NCBI RefSeq assembly: GCF_023217965.1
Contig: NZ_JALPSC010000002.1
Coordinates: 868,001-932,000 of the forward strand
Reading direction: 5' to 3'
DNA length: 64,000 nucleotides
Origin: Prevotella sp. E13-27
GTDB taxonomy: Bacteria > Bacteroidota > Bacteroidia > Bacteroidales > Bacteroidaceae
In this document: in pieces, positions 19,626 through 29,157 of the stretch
Layout of the letters: each line of letters starts with the position of its first letter
Numbering within the stretch: position 1 is the stretch's first letter
Made by a program: the position numbers and the translations under genes
The notes under the pieces: model-generated
The model's database searches: none
What the model saw: only the letters and a program-made list of their open reading frames with translations
Told to the model about the DNA's origin: nothing

Positions 19626-19811
19626 ATGTCAGAATCTCACACACATCACCACCATCATCACCATAAGATGGATGGAGCAAGCAAATTCAAATGGAACAGT
19701 CTTAGAGCAATTGAACGAAAAAAGACAATTGCGAAATGGGCTTTCCGAATACTCGCAACCATTGCCATAATAATGGTTTTAGCAGTAATCATGGTATATA
19801 CGATAGGATAA
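19626..19811 (+). CDS. His-rich single-pass membrane miniprotein
   Basis: This 61-residue protein is not assigned to a known family. It begins MSESHT followed by seven consecutive His residues (eight of residues 5-13), then a basic stretch (about residues 14-37). It ends in one hydrophobic helix, FRILATIAIIMVLAVIMVYTIG. The His cluster suggests metal (Ni, Zn, Cu or Co) binding on the side opposite the C-terminal anchor, though this is only inference. It lies 35 bp after the rhamnosidase gene and converges with the amidohydrolase gene across a long hairpin. The codons for His alternate CAT and CAC, so it is not a simple nucleotide repeat. Confidence 0.7.
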   Translation: MSESHTHHHHHHHKMDGASKFKWNSLRAIERKKTIAKWAFRILATIAIIMVLAVIMVYTIG

Positions 19812-19865
19812 GCTGTTGATTTTCGCATTATACGGAAATGCAATCAACTAACTTATCTCTATCGT
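19800..19865. terminator. Long hairpin between convergent genes (possible bidirectional terminator)
   Basis: The segment from 19800 (ACGATAGGATAAG, GTTGATT) pairs with 19842-19865 (AATCAAC, CTTATC, CTATCGT), with small bulges. An inner GCATT/AATGC stem lies at about 19825-19841. It spans the 3' ends of both convergent genes. There is no long T run on either side, so termination is inferred from position. Confidence 0.5.
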
Positions 19866-20601
19866 CAAGTACTTTGAACTTTGCTCGCATTTTATTAAGT
19901 TCGTCAATGCAGAGTGTCTTTTCCACAAGGCACTCCGCATTGCTTTTTGCGAGTTCATTACCTAAAGGATCAATAATCACACTACCACCGCAATACGAAC
20001 AATTAGGGTCTTTACCCACCCTATTTGCAGCAATCACATAACATTGGTTTTCTATAGCTCTGGCTTTAGTAAGTACATCCCATGCTTGCTGACGAGAAGT
20101 CGGCCAGTTAGCGACATAGATTATTGCATCATAAGCACCTGAAATGCCAAATCTCGACCAAACTGGGAAACGTAAATCATAACATGTAAGCAGAAGGATA
20201 CGAAATCCATTCCATTCGACGATAGTGTGAGACTGTCCTGCAGAGAAACTACGATGTTCACCTCCATGAGTAAACAAATGACGCTTGTCGTAATACTGTA
20301 TTGTCTCTGAAGTAATAAAATAGTTACGATTATAGAATTTAGAGTCAGCTGTTTTAACTGCAAGACTACCACAAATGGCACACTTATTATCTCGAGTAAA
20401 AGATTTCATCCAGTCCAACGAAACTGAAGTTTGTTCGTTCTCCGCCATCGTCTGTGGAGTTGAAATGAATCCTGTTGACCACATTTCAGGGAGTATATAT
20501 AAATCGGCTTTGGGATTCTGAGCCACCAATTTCTCGACCTTATTGATATTATCAAGTGGTTTTCCCCACTCAATATCAAACTGAACAATTGCAACTTTCA
20601 T
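19828..20601 (-). CDS. Nitrilase-superfamily amidohydrolase (omega-amidase-like)
   Basis: This is a cytosolic carbon-nitrogen hydrolase of about 257 residues starting MKVAIVQFDIEWG. The catalytic triad is seen as Glu in LYILPEMWSTGF, Lys in YYDKRHLFTHGGE and Cys in ILLLTCYDLRFPVW. Length and motifs match the YafV/omega-amidase branch, which deaminates alpha-ketoglutaramate or ketosuccinamate. The start at 20601 is preferred over the upstream TTG at 20610. It starts 6 bp after the methyltransferase stop, so the two form an operon. Confidence 0.9.
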   Translation of the reverse strand: MKVAIVQFDIEWGKPLDNINKVEKLVAQNPKADLYILPEMWSTGFISTPQTMAENEQTSVSLDWMKSFTRDNKCAICGSLAVKTADSKFYNRNYFITSETIQYYDKRHLFTHGGEHRSFSAGQSHTIVEWNGFRILLLTCYDLRFPVWSRFGISGAYDAIIYVANWPTSRQQAWDVLTKARAIENQCYVIAANRVGKDPNCSYCGGSVIIDPLGNELAKSNAECLVEKTLCIDELNKMRAKFKVLDDRDKLVDCISV

Positions 20602-20606
20602 AATAA

Positions 20607-21317
20607 TCAAAGATAGAATTCACTAGTTAGTCCACTATACCATTCGGATCTCTTGCCTGGATAATCTTCTATAACCTGTTCTGTAAAACTTGTATCTGAA
20701 GACGGATGCTTTCTAAATGCCATAAGCACGCGCTTTGGTTGTTTATGAGGTAATGTTTTCACTAAACACTCCCTAATTTTGAAGAAACCAACAACCACCG
20801 CTTCAGCATCAATTTTCGACTTGCTCTCCATCGATATAATGATTGAGAATTCTCCATCATCACTAAGAAGTCGCCAAGCATTTCTGAACAACGAACTGAA
20901 ACTAAGCGTGTCTGTATGCCGCGCTGTATTCCGTTGTTTATCAGGACATTTTAGGGAGGCATCAAAATATGGAGGATTAGATACAATGGAATCAAATTGT
21001 CCTATAGTTTCTTCTACACTCTGTAGTCGAACCTCTATTCTATGTTCACTTCCATTATTTCCAATAAAAGGTGAATCTTCAACATTTGCCTTTGCCTGTT
21101 TTATTGCTCCCTCGTCAATGTCAATACCTAATACTTTGGCAGATGGATAACGTTGAGCCATCATGAGCGCTATAATGCCTGTCCCTGTGCCTATATCAAG
21201 CACATGATTCCCTCCACGCGCCCAAGCGCCTAAGAGAGTACCGTCAGTTCCAACCTTCATCGCACATAATGATTGATGAATAGTAAAACGCTTAAACTGG
21301 AAATAATCTTTTGCCAT
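20607..21317 (-). CDS. tRNA1(Val) adenine-37 N6-methyltransferase-like (TrmN6/YfiC family)
   Basis: This is a class I SAM methyltransferase of about 236 residues. The SAM-binding motif is VLDIGTGTGIIALMMAQRYP, followed by acidic VLGIDIDEGAIKQA. The N6-adenine catalytic motif is SNPPYFDASLKCP (NPPY). The N-terminal FQFKRFTIHQSLCAMKVGTDGTLLGAW is diagnostic of the YfiC family. It modifies A37 next to the valine tRNA anticodon in E. coli. The start is the ATG at 21317; the upstream TTG would lie inside the promoter -7 box. Confidence 0.9.
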   Translation of the reverse strand: MAKDYFQFKRFTIHQSLCAMKVGTDGTLLGAWARGGNHVLDIGTGTGIIALMMAQRYPSAKVLGIDIDEGAIKQAKANVEDSPFIGNNGSEHRIEVRLQSVEETIGQFDSIVSNPPYFDASLKCPDKQRNTARHTDTLSFSSLFRNAWRLLSDDGEFSIIISMESKSKIDAEAVVVGFFKIRECLVKTLPHKQPKRVLMAFRKHPSSDTSFTEQVIEDYPGKRSEWYSGLTSEFYL

Positions 21318-21326
21318 AAAACATTG

Positions 21327-21334
21327 CAAAGATA
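21327..21334 (-). promoter_or_regulatory. -7 box of the methyltransferase-amidohydrolase operon
   Basis: The minus strand reads TATCTTTG, 10 bp upstream of the ATG at 21317, so the leader would be very short. Confidence 0.55.
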
Positions 21335-21458
21335 ATAATTAATTTTATATTTTTTCCAAAATGAGAATAATTTCGTGACTTTGTATTTTTCGATATTACT
21401 TTTTGTTATGAAATCAAAAGAAAAAGAGTTTTCTTTTTTATTTCTCTCACTTATTTAG

Positions 21459-21466
21459 TAACTTTG
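21459..21466 (+). promoter_or_regulatory. -7 box of lon
   Basis: TAACTTTG matches TAnnTTTG. It places the transcript start near 21470 and so excludes the TTG at 21464 as an initiator. No good -33 element was seen. Confidence 0.55.
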
Positions 21467-21493
21467 CACCCAATTATGCATATAGAATTTGAA

Positions 21494-23956
21494 ATGAGTG
21501 ATAATCAGAATAACAAAGCCTTCTCGATGATAGCTGATATAGAAGGTGATTTCAAGGATTTGGTCGAAATAGACATACCCAATGAGCTACCCATTCTTCC
21601 TGTTAGGAACCTGGTGTTGTTCCCTGGTGTTGTCGCACCTATCCTTATTGGTAGAGAGTCAAGTTTGAATCTCATTAAGCGCGCTGAGAAGAAAGGATTG
21701 ATAATAGGCATAGTATGTCAACGCGACCCTGAGATTGAAATTCCGACAATAGACGATTTATACAAATACGGTGTATATGCCAAGATTATTAAGCAGTTGA
21801 CCCTACCCAACGGAAATGTAACAGCCATTGTGCAAGGTTTCGGTCGTCTTGAACTTCTTGACATAATATCTACTAACCCATATTTGAAAGGCTCAGTTGT
21901 GCAGTCGCCAGAGATTCATCCTGAAAAGAATGATAGAGAATGGATAACTGCTGTTGATGATTTACGCCACATAGCTGACCAATATATAACTGCTGCCGAC
22001 GATATACCTGACGAGGCAACATTCGCCATTCATAACATTCAAAACAATGAAATGGCGCTGAACTTCGTATGCTCTAATATGCCTTTCACCATTAAGGAAA
22101 AGATGAAACTCTTGAGTTGCGATAGCATCAAGGAGCGTCTATTCAGTACGATGAAGGCTATCAACAGAGAGATTAATCTCCAGAACCTGAAAGCAGACAT
22201 TCGTAATAAAACTCGCGAAGACATAGACGAGCAACAGAAGAACTATTTCCTTCAGCAGCAAATAAAGAATCTTCAGGCAGAGATGGGCAATGAAACAACG
22301 CCTGAAAAAGCTGAACTGCTGAAGAAAGCTGCTACCAAGAAATGGTCAAAGGAGATTAACGATGTCTTTATGAAGGAACTCAACAAACTTGACAATGTTC
22401 CTTCTCAGTCACCAGACTTCAACGTACAGCTGAACTACCTTCAGACATTCGTATCACTACCATGGAATGAATATACCAAAGACGATCTGAACCTCATGCG
22501 TGCCCAAAAGATTCTTGACAAAGAACACTATGGTATGGAGAAGGTGAAAGAACGCATATTGGAATATATTGCAGTACTTTCTCTGCGTGGTGACATGAAG
22601 AGTCCTATTCTTTGTCTTTACGGTCCTCCAGGAGTTGGTAAAACATCGCTTGGAAAGTCTATTGCTGAAGCATTGAAGCGTAAATATGTAAGAATGTCGC
22701 TTGGCGGACTGCATGACGAAGCTGAGATACGCGGACACCGTCGTACATATATTGGTGCTATGCCTGGACGTATAATTAAAAACATACAAAAGGCAGGCTC
22801 AAGCAACCCTGTTTTTATTCTTGATGAGATTGACAAGGTGACCCAGAATACTGTAAATGGTGATCCTGCTTCTGCCCTGCTCGAAGTTCTTGACCCTGAG
22901 CAAAACACAGCTTTCCACGACAACTATCTTGACGTGGACTATGACCTGTCAAAAGTACTCTTCATTGCCACAGCTAACAACATTGGCTCTATACCTCGTC
23001 CATTACTCGACAGAATGGAAATTATTGAGGTAAGTGGTTATATCACTGAAGAGAAAATCGAGATAGCCAAACGTCATCTCATACCAAGAGAGATGGAGAA
23101 CACAGGACTTAACTTGCAAAAGCCAAAGCCAACGTTCAACAAATCGGCAATAGAGCAAATTATCGAGCATTACACACGCGAAAGCGGTGTTCGCCAGCTT
23201 GAAAAGCAGATAAACAAAGCACTCCGCAAATTGGCATTCAACCAAAAGATGAACCTTCTTGAGGATGTCAAAGACCCGATGAAGATAACAGAAGACAAGC
23301 TTGCAGGCCTTTTGGGAAATCCTCCATTCAATCGTGACATCTATCAAGGCAACAAATATGCAGGTGTTGTTACTGGATTAGCTTGGACTAGCGTTGGTGG
23401 CGAAATACTATTTATAGAAACATCACTAAGTAAAGGTAAAGGTTCTAAGCTGACACTTACAGGCAATCTTGGTGATGTTATGAAAGAAAGTGCAGTTCTG
23501 GCCTTGGAATACGTAAAGGCACATGCTGACCATCTTAACATCGATTACAGGATATTTGACAACTACAATATCCACATACATGTTCCTGAGGGTGCCACCC
23601 CTAAAGACGGTCCTTCAGCAGGTATAACCATAGCCACAAGCATTGCCTCTGCACTTACACAACGCAAAGTGAGGAAGAACACCGCCATGACAGGTGAGAT
23701 AACCCTTCGCGGAAAAGTACTTCCTGTTGGAGGTATTAAGGAAAAAATACTTGCTGCTAAACGTGCAGGCATTACAGATATTATAATGTGTAATGAAAAC
23801 GAAAAGGACATAAACGACATTCCTGAGATTTACCTTAAAGGAGTTTCGTTCCACTACGTGGAGAATGTTCAGGATGTGTGGGATTTTGCCCTTACAGATG
23901 AATTCGTAGAGAATCGCATGAACTTTGAAATTGAAGAAAAAGAGCCAACGAAATGA
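21494..23956 (+). CDS. lon: ATP-dependent protease Lon
   Basis: This cytosolic AAA+ serine protease of about 820 residues degrades misfolded and regulatory proteins. The N-terminal substrate domain begins around [16 protein letters not shown]. Walker A is [13 protein letters not shown] (near residue 377), Walker B is VFILDEIDK, and the protease dyad is Ser708 in DGPSAGIT with Lys751 in [14 protein letters not shown]. The start at 21494 leaves a leader of about 24 nt; the ATG at 21476 is possible but nearly leaderless. The stop overlaps the tgt start by 4 bp. Confidence 0.96.
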   Translation: MSDNQNNKAFSMIADIEGDFKDLVEIDIPNELPILPVRNLVLFPGVVAPILIGRESSLNLIKRAEKKGLIIGIVCQRDPEIEIPTIDDLYKYGVYAKIIKQLTLPNGNVTAIVQGFGRLELLDIISTNPYLKGSVVQSPEIHPEKNDREWITAVDDLRHIADQYITAADDIPDEATFAIHNIQNNEMALNFVCSNMPFTIKEKMKLLSCDSIKERLFSTMKAINREINLQNLKADIRNKTREDIDEQQKNYFLQQQIKNLQAEMGNETTPEKAELLKKAATKKWSKEINDVFMKELNKLDNVPSQSPDFNVQLNYLQTFVSLPWNEYTKDDLNLMRAQKILDKEHYGMEKVKERILEYIAVLSLRGDMKSPILCLYGPPGVGKTSLGKSIAEALKRKYVRMSLGGLHDEAEIRGHRRTYIGAMPGRIIKNIQKAGSSNPVFILDEIDKVTQNTVNGDPASALLEVLDPEQNTAFHDNYLDVDYDLSKVLFIATANNIGSIPRPLLDRMEIIEVSGYITEEKIEIAKRHLIPREMENTGLNLQKPKPTFNKSAIEQIIEHYTRESGVRQLEKQINKALRKLAFNQKMNLLEDVKDPMKITEDKLAGLLGNPPFNRDIYQGNKYAGVVTGLAWTSVGGEILFIETSLSKGKGSKLTLTGNLGDVMKESAVLALEYVKAHADHLNIDYRIFDNYNIHIHVPEGATPKDGPSAGITIATSIASALTQRKVRKNTAMTGEITLRGKVLPVGGIKEKILAAKRAGITDIIMCNENEKDINDIPEIYLKGVSFHYVENVQDVWDFALTDEFVENRMNFEIEEKEPTK

Positions 23957-25080
23957 CATTTGAACTCCAACATACAGACTCAGCCAGCGATGCGCGTACT
24001 GGTATTATAACAACTGACCACGGACAAATAAAGACTCCAATCTTTATGCCTGTGGGCACGTGTGGTAGTGTGAAAGGAGTTCACTTCGAGGAATTACGAC
24101 AACAAGTGAAAGCCCAGATTATACTTGGTAACACCTATCATTTGTACCTTCGCCCTGGACTTGACACGATAAAGAAAGCTGGTGGTCTTCACCGTTTCAA
24201 TACATGGGACCGTCCGATACTAACTGACTCAGGCGGTTTTCAGGTCTTTTCACTTACGGGAATACGTAAACTCCGCGAGGAAGGATGTGAGTTTCGAAGC
24301 CACATTGATGGTTCTAAGCACATTTTCACACCTGAGAACGTAATGGATACTGAACGAATAATCGGTGCTGACATAATGATGGCATTCGATGAATGTCCTC
24401 CTGGTCAGAGTGATTATCAGTATGCAAAGGACTCTCTCGCGCTGACTCAACGCTGGCTTGATCGCTGTATAAAACGCTTCAACGAGACAGAGCCACTTTA
24501 TGGACACCATCAGGCTCTCTTCCCTATCGTTCAGGGATGCACATATAAAGATTTGCGTCGTGAAGCTGCAAAATTTGTTGCTGACAAAGGTGCTGAAGGA
24601 AATGCCATTGGTGGTCTTGCTGTTGGTGAACCTACAGAAGTTATGTATGAAATGATTGAGGTAGTGAACGAGATTCTTCCAAAGGATCGTCCCCGTTACC
24701 TCATGGGTGTCGGAACGCCTCAAAACATTCTCGAAGCCATTGAGAGAGGTGTTGATATGTTCGATTGCGTTATGCCTACAAGAAATGGACGCAATGCCAT
24801 GCTATTCACTTATCATGGAACTATGAACATGCGTAACAAGAAGTGGGAACAAGACTTCTCTCCTATCGATCCAGAAGGTTGCGACATTGACCGTCTGCAC
24901 ACTAAGGCATATCTTCATCATTTGTTCAAAGCCCAGGAACTTCTTGCTTTGCAGATAGCATCCATTCATAATCTGGCATTCTATCTGCGACTTGTAAGTG
25001 ATGCGCGTGAACATATTGAAAATGGCGACTTCGTCGTATGGAAGAAAAAGGTGATAGAAGACCTCGAACGAAGACTTTAA
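23953..25080 (+). CDS. tgt: Queuine/preQ1 tRNA-guanine transglycosylase
   Basis: This 375-residue enzyme exchanges guanine-34 of GUN-anticodon tRNAs for preQ1 in queuosine synthesis. The active-site Asp92 is in DSGGFQVFSL, and the nucleophile region is GVDMFDCVMPTRNGRN. The canonical zinc site (CxCxxC plus His) is not intact: at the expected place the sequence is GC(310)DIDRLHTKAYLHHL, so only one of the three Cys remains. The gene is translationally coupled to lon (ATGA overlap) and followed by the LptF/G gene, an arrangement consistent with one operon. Confidence 0.95.
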   Translation: MTFELQHTDSASDARTGIITTDHGQIKTPIFMPVGTCGSVKGVHFEELRQQVKAQIILGNTYHLYLRPGLDTIKKAGGLHRFNTWDRPILTDSGGFQVFSLTGIRKLREEGCEFRSHIDGSKHIFTPENVMDTERIIGADIMMAFDECPPGQSDYQYAKDSLALTQRWLDRCIKRFNETEPLYGHHQALFPIVQGCTYKDLRREAAKFVADKGAEGNAIGGLAVGEPTEVMYEMIEVVNEILPKDRPRYLMGVGTPQNILEAIERGVDMFDCVMPTRNGRNAMLFTYHGTMNMRNKKWEQDFSPIDPEGCDIDRLHTKAYLHHLFKAQELLALQIASIHNLAFYLRLVSDAREHIENGDFVVWKKKVIEDLERRL

Positions 25081-25122
25081 TTGTCAGAAAATAGCAATAG
25101 AGAGTAACAGAAAGATGCTACA

Positions 25123-26283
25123 ATGAAAGAAATAGCGCAAAGGATATTATCAATAATAAAAGGTGTTAAGTGGAATGATGCCAATTTCCTTAAACACATA
25201 AAGCTTCTTGATTGGTATATCATCAAGAAGTTTATTGGCACATATTTCTATGCCATTGCCCTTATTATATCAATATCCATCGTTTTCGATTTCAATGAGC
25301 ACATGTCAAAGTTTGCCACTAACCATGCACCTTGGCAGGCAATCGTGTTTGACTATTATGCAAACTTTATACCCTATTTCGCAAATCTATTCTCTCCCCT
25401 GTTTGTATTTATTGCTGTAATCTTCTTTACTTCGAAACTTGCAGGCAACTCCGAAATAATTGCTATGCTCGCATGCGGTACCAGTTTTCGAAGATTGATA
25501 CGTCCATACATGATATCAGCAGCAATTATTGCGTTATTAAACTACTACTTGGGAGCTTATGTTATACCTCATGGAAACATAATACGTCAGAACTTTGAAG
25601 TGCTCTATAAAAACAACACAAAGAATACTACTGCTCAGAATGTTCAGCTTCAAGTAGCACCAGGAGTAATTGCCTACATACAGACTTATGACAACATAAC
25701 CAAACGAGGTTATGGATTCTCACTCGACAAGTTTGAAGACAAGAAGCTGATAAGCCACATGACAGCTAGTACTATTCAGTACGACACAATAGCTGAGGAA
25801 CACAACCATTGGCGTGCGATAAACTATAAGATACGCACTTTAAAGGGATTGCGTGAGCATATTGAGTCTGGCTATGATTTGGATACACTTATAATGATGG
25901 AACCAATGGACCTTGTATTCTCCAAAGGCCAGCAGGAAACATTCACATCACCAGAACTATTGCGTTACATATCCAAGCAGAAGGACCGTGGCTCATCCAA
26001 TGTGGTACAATATGAGGTTGAATATCATAAGCGTATAGCTACTTCGTTTGCATCATTTATTCTTACTATAATCGGAGCATCGCTGTCTTCAAGAAAGCGC
26101 AAAGGAGGCATGGGAGTATATTTAGGAATAGGACTTGCACTTTCATTCACTTATATTCTTCTACAGACCGTTAGTGCCACTTTTGCAATAAATGCAGGAA
26201 CTCCATCAATGCTGGCAGCATGGATACCAAACATACTCTATGCTTTCATCGCTTATTTCTGTTATAGGCAAGCACCAAATTAA
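25123..26283 (+). CDS. LptF/LptG-family lipopolysaccharide export permease
   Basis: This 386-residue inner-membrane protein has three N-terminal hydrophobic segments, starting at LLDWYIIKKFIGTYFYAIALIIS. A periplasmic beta-jellyroll stretch (about 140-280) follows, then three C-terminal hydrophobic segments. KRIATSFASFILTIIGASLSS is typical of the YjgP/YjgQ family. It should pair with a second permease and LptB ATPase (not in the window) to pull LPS from the membrane. It lies 42 bp after tgt. Confidence 0.9.
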   Translation: MKEIAQRILSIIKGVKWNDANFLKHIKLLDWYIIKKFIGTYFYAIALIISISIVFDFNEHMSKFATNHAPWQAIVFDYYANFIPYFANLFSPLFVFIAVIFFTSKLAGNSEIIAMLACGTSFRRLIRPYMISAAIIALLNYYLGAYVIPHGNIIRQNFEVLYKNNTKNTTAQNVQLQVAPGVIAYIQTYDNITKRGYGFSLDKFEDKKLISHMTASTIQYDTIAEEHNHWRAINYKIRTLKGLREHIESGYDLDTLIMMEPMDLVFSKGQQETFTSPELLRYISKQKDRGSSNVVQYEVEYHKRIATSFASFILTIIGASLSSRKRKGGMGVYLGIGLALSFTYILLQTVSATFAINAGTPSMLAAWIPNILYAFIAYFCYRQAPN

Positions 26284-26301
26284 TTATCGATTGACTATCA
26301 A

Positions 26302-27561
26302 ATGACGTTTGAAGAAACATATTTAAATGACAACATTCTCGATGCACTCTATGATATGCATTTCGAGGACATGACACCTATTCAGGAAAAATGTATACCA
26401 GAGATTCTTGATGGTCAGGATGTTTTAGGCATAGCGCAGACAGGCACGGGAAAGACAGCAGCTTATCTTTTACCCATACTATCATTGCTCGACGATGGCG
26501 GATTTCCTGAAGATGCAATAAACTGTGTGATAATGTCTCCTACTCGTGAGCTTGCACAGCAGATTGACCATGCGATGGAAGGATTCAGCTATTATCTTGA
26601 CAATGTCTCATCCATTGCTGTTTATGGTGGTAATGATGGGTCTCGCTTTGATCAAGAGCTGAAAAGCCTGCGTCGCGGTGCGCCAGTAGTTATCGCTACC
26701 CCTGGACGCCTGCTCAGCCACATGAAGGTGGGAAATCTGGACCTCTCACGCACATCTTTCTTCGTACTTGATGAAGCCGACCGCATGCTTGACATGGGAT
26801 TTTCTGATGACATAATGCAGATAAACAAACTGCTTCCAAAGGAATGTCAGAAAATTATGTTCTCTGCCACTATGCCTGCAAAGATACGTGAATTGGCAAT
26901 AACACTACTACATGATCCAGTAGAAGTAAAGATTGCCGTCAGCCGTCCTGCAGAAAAGATTCACCAATCAGCCTACGTCTGCTATGACCCTCAAAAGATT
27001 GGTATCATACAGCACCTGTTCAGCAACGGAGACTTAAAAAGAGTCATCATTTTCTGTGGCAAGAAAGAACGAGTAAAGGAGATTACTCGAGAACTAAAGC
27101 GAAAAAACATAAACTGTGCAGCCATGCACTCTGACCTTAGTCAGGCGGAACGCGATACAGTTATGTATGATTTCAAAGGTGGCCGTACTGATGTCTTGGT
27201 GGCAACAGACATCGTGGCACGCGGTATAGACATCGATGACATTCGTTTGGTAATCAACTATGATGTTCCACACGACTCTGAAGATTACGTACACCGAATT
27301 GGTCGTACGGCACGCGCTGATCGCGATGGTGAGGCCATCACGTTCATTAACGAGAAAGACATAAGCCGCTTCATGCAGATAGAGCATTTCCTACAAAAGG
27401 ACATTGAAAAGAATCCTCTTCCTAAAGGTCTCGGCGATGGTCCAGAGTATATTGGACGCAGCGGAAGAAAGCCTGGTAATGGTGGAAGAAGACACTCTCA
27501 CAGGTCTTTTAGCAAAAAAAATGGTAAAAGTAAGCAAAAAAATAGTAGAAGTTCAAAATAA
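26302..27561 (+). CDS. DEAD-box ATP-dependent RNA helicase
   Basis: This 419-residue protein has all core motifs in order: Q motif (MTPIQEKCIPEILDG), AQTGTGKT, PTRELAQQ, TPGRL, DEADRMLDMGF, SATMP and HRIGRTAR. The last 45 residues are basic and Ser/Gly-rich (KKNGKSKQKNSRSSK), a typical RNA-binding tail. It probably acts in ribosome assembly or mRNA turnover, like RhlE-type helicases. It starts 18 bp after the LPS permease gene, so it is likely in the same transcript. Confidence 0.95.
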   Translation: MTFEETYLNDNILDALYDMHFEDMTPIQEKCIPEILDGQDVLGIAQTGTGKTAAYLLPILSLLDDGGFPEDAINCVIMSPTRELAQQIDHAMEGFSYYLDNVSSIAVYGGNDGSRFDQELKSLRRGAPVVIATPGRLLSHMKVGNLDLSRTSFFVLDEADRMLDMGFSDDIMQINKLLPKECQKIMFSATMPAKIRELAITLLHDPVEVKIAVSRPAEKIHQSAYVCYDPQKIGIIQHLFSNGDLKRVIIFCGKKERVKEITRELKRKNINCAAMHSDLSQAERDTVMYDFKGGRTDVLVATDIVARGIDIDDIRLVINYDVPHDSEDYVHRIGRTARADRDGEAITFINEKDISRFMQIEHFLQKDIEKNPLPKGLGDGPEYIGRSGRKPGNGGRRHSHRSFSKKNGKSKQKNSRSSK

Positions 27562-27566
27562 ATACG

Positions 27567-27574
27567 TACATTTG
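27567..27574 (+). promoter_or_regulatory. -7 box of uxaB
   Basis: TACATTTG lies 42 bp before the uxaB start. No strong -33 was seen. Confidence 0.5.
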
Positions 27575-27616
27575 CAACAGTATTTATAAGAACTTATTTC
27601 TAAAACAAACAAAATC

Positions 27617-29059
27617 ATGTTGAAACCACTAAACAAACACTTCGCTCCTAAGAGCGTGATGCCCGAAAAAGTCATCCAGTTTGGCGAGGGCAACTTCCTT
27701 CGTGCATTTGTAGATTGGATTATCTGGAACATGGACCAGAAGACAAATTTCAATGGTTCAGTTGTAGTTGTTCAGCCACTTAACGGAGGTATGGTTGATT
27801 GGCTCAATGGTCAGGACTGTCTCTACCACGTTAACCTGCAGGGACGCGAAAATGGTAAGCCTGTAAACACTCTTGAGCGCATCGACGTTATCAGCCGCTG
27901 TCTCAACCCTTACGCACAGTTTGATGCTTATCTCGCACTTGCTGAGCAGCCTGAGATTCGTTTTGTAATATCTAATACTACTGAGGCTGGTATCGCTTTC
28001 GATCCTAATTGCAAACTCGAGGATAAGCCTGCATCAAGCTACCCAGGCAAGCTCGTACAGCTGCTCTATCATCGTTATCAGGCTTTCAATGGCGACCCAA
28101 CTAAGGGACTTATCATATTCCCATGTGAGCTGATTTTCCTCAATGGTCACGTATTGAAGGACTGCATCCGCAAGTATATTGACCTGTGGCAGTTGCCCGA
28201 TGGCTTCCGTCAGTGGTTCGAGGAATCTTGTGGCGTTTATGCAACACTCGTTGACCGCATCGTTCCAGGTTTCCCACGCAAGGAGATTGCACAGATTCAG
28301 GAAAAGATTGGCTATCGCGACAATCTCGTTGTTCAAGCCGAGAACTTCCATCTTTGGGTTATCGAAGCTCCAAAGGAGGTTGCACAGGAGTTCCCAGCAG
28401 ACAAGGCAGGACTGCATGTTCTGTTCGTTCCATCAGAGGAGCCTTACCACAAGCGCAAGGTTACCCTGCTCAATGGTCCTCACACCGTTCTTTCTCCTGT
28501 TGCATTCCTTAGCGGAGTAAATATCGTTCGCGATGCATGCAACCACGAGGTTATTGGTAAATACATACACAAAGTTCAGTTTGATGAGCTCATGCAAACC
28601 CTCGACCTCCCAATGGAGGAGCTTGAGAAGTTTGCAGGTGACGTTCTTGAGCGTTTCGACAACCCATTTGTTGATCATCAGGTAACAAGCATCATGCTTA
28701 ACTCGTTCCCCAAGTTTCAGGCTCGCGACCTTCCAGGCGTAAAGACATTCCTAGAGCGCAGAGGCGAACTGCCAAAGGGACTCGTATTCGGTCTTGCTGC
28801 TATCATTACCTACTACAAGGGTGGCAAGCGTGAGGATGGCGTAGAGATTACTCCAAACGACGATCCAAAGATTATCGAACTGCTTCAACAGCTTTGGGCT
28901 ACTGGTGACACTCAGAAGGTTGCAGACGGTGTTCTTGCTGCAGAGTTCATCTGGCATGAGAACCTCAACAATGTTGAAGGTCTGAATGCTATGGTTAAGC
29001 AGTTCCTTGACCTCATCCAGCAGAAGGGTATGCTCGAGGCTGTTAAGACTATTCTCTAA
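27617..29059 (+). CDS. uxaB: Tagaturonate reductase (altronate oxidoreductase)
   Basis: This 480-residue NAD-dependent enzyme of the mannitol dehydrogenase superfamily converts D-tagaturonate to D-altronate in galacturonate catabolism. The Rossmann start is VIQFGEGNFLRAFVDWIIW. The catalytic region carries KVTLLNGPHTVLSPVAFLSG, with the Lys-x4-Asn-x2-His pattern of polyol dehydrogenases. Size and motifs match UxaB. It is a single-gene unit with its own promoter and a strong terminator at 29094. It would take galacturonate released from pectin by the extracellular enzymes nearby. uxaA and uxaC are not in the window. Confidence 0.93.
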   Translation: MLKPLNKHFAPKSVMPEKVIQFGEGNFLRAFVDWIIWNMDQKTNFNGSVVVVQPLNGGMVDWLNGQDCLYHVNLQGRENGKPVNTLERIDVISRCLNPYAQFDAYLALAEQPEIRFVISNTTEAGIAFDPNCKLEDKPASSYPGKLVQLLYHRYQAFNGDPTKGLIIFPCELIFLNGHVLKDCIRKYIDLWQLPDGFRQWFEESCGVYATLVDRIVPGFPRKEIAQIQEKIGYRDNLVVQAENFHLWVIEAPKEVAQEFPADKAGLHVLFVPSEEPYHKRKVTLLNGPHTVLSPVAFLSGVNIVRDACNHEVIGKYIHKVQFDELMQTLDLPMEELEKFAGDVLERFDNPFVDHQVTSIMLNSFPKFQARDLPGVKTFLERRGELPKGLVFGLAAIITYYKGGKREDGVEITPNDDPKIIELLQQLWATGDTQKVADGVLAAEFIWHENLNNVEGLNAMVKQFLDLIQQKGMLEAVKTIL

Positions 29060-29093
29060 AAGCATTGAGTATCTTTCAATAAAGATTTAATCG

Positions 29094-29132
29094 TGACCTC
29101 ACATGAGTATTCTGTCATGTGAGGTCATTTTA
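29094..29132 (+). terminator. Rho-independent terminator after uxaB
   Basis: TGACCTCACATGA (29094-29106) pairs perfectly with TCATGTGAGGTCA (29115-29127) around an 8-nt loop, followed by TTTTAT. Confidence 0.85.
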
Positions 29133-29157
29133 TCACTATCATAGCGCAACATTATTC

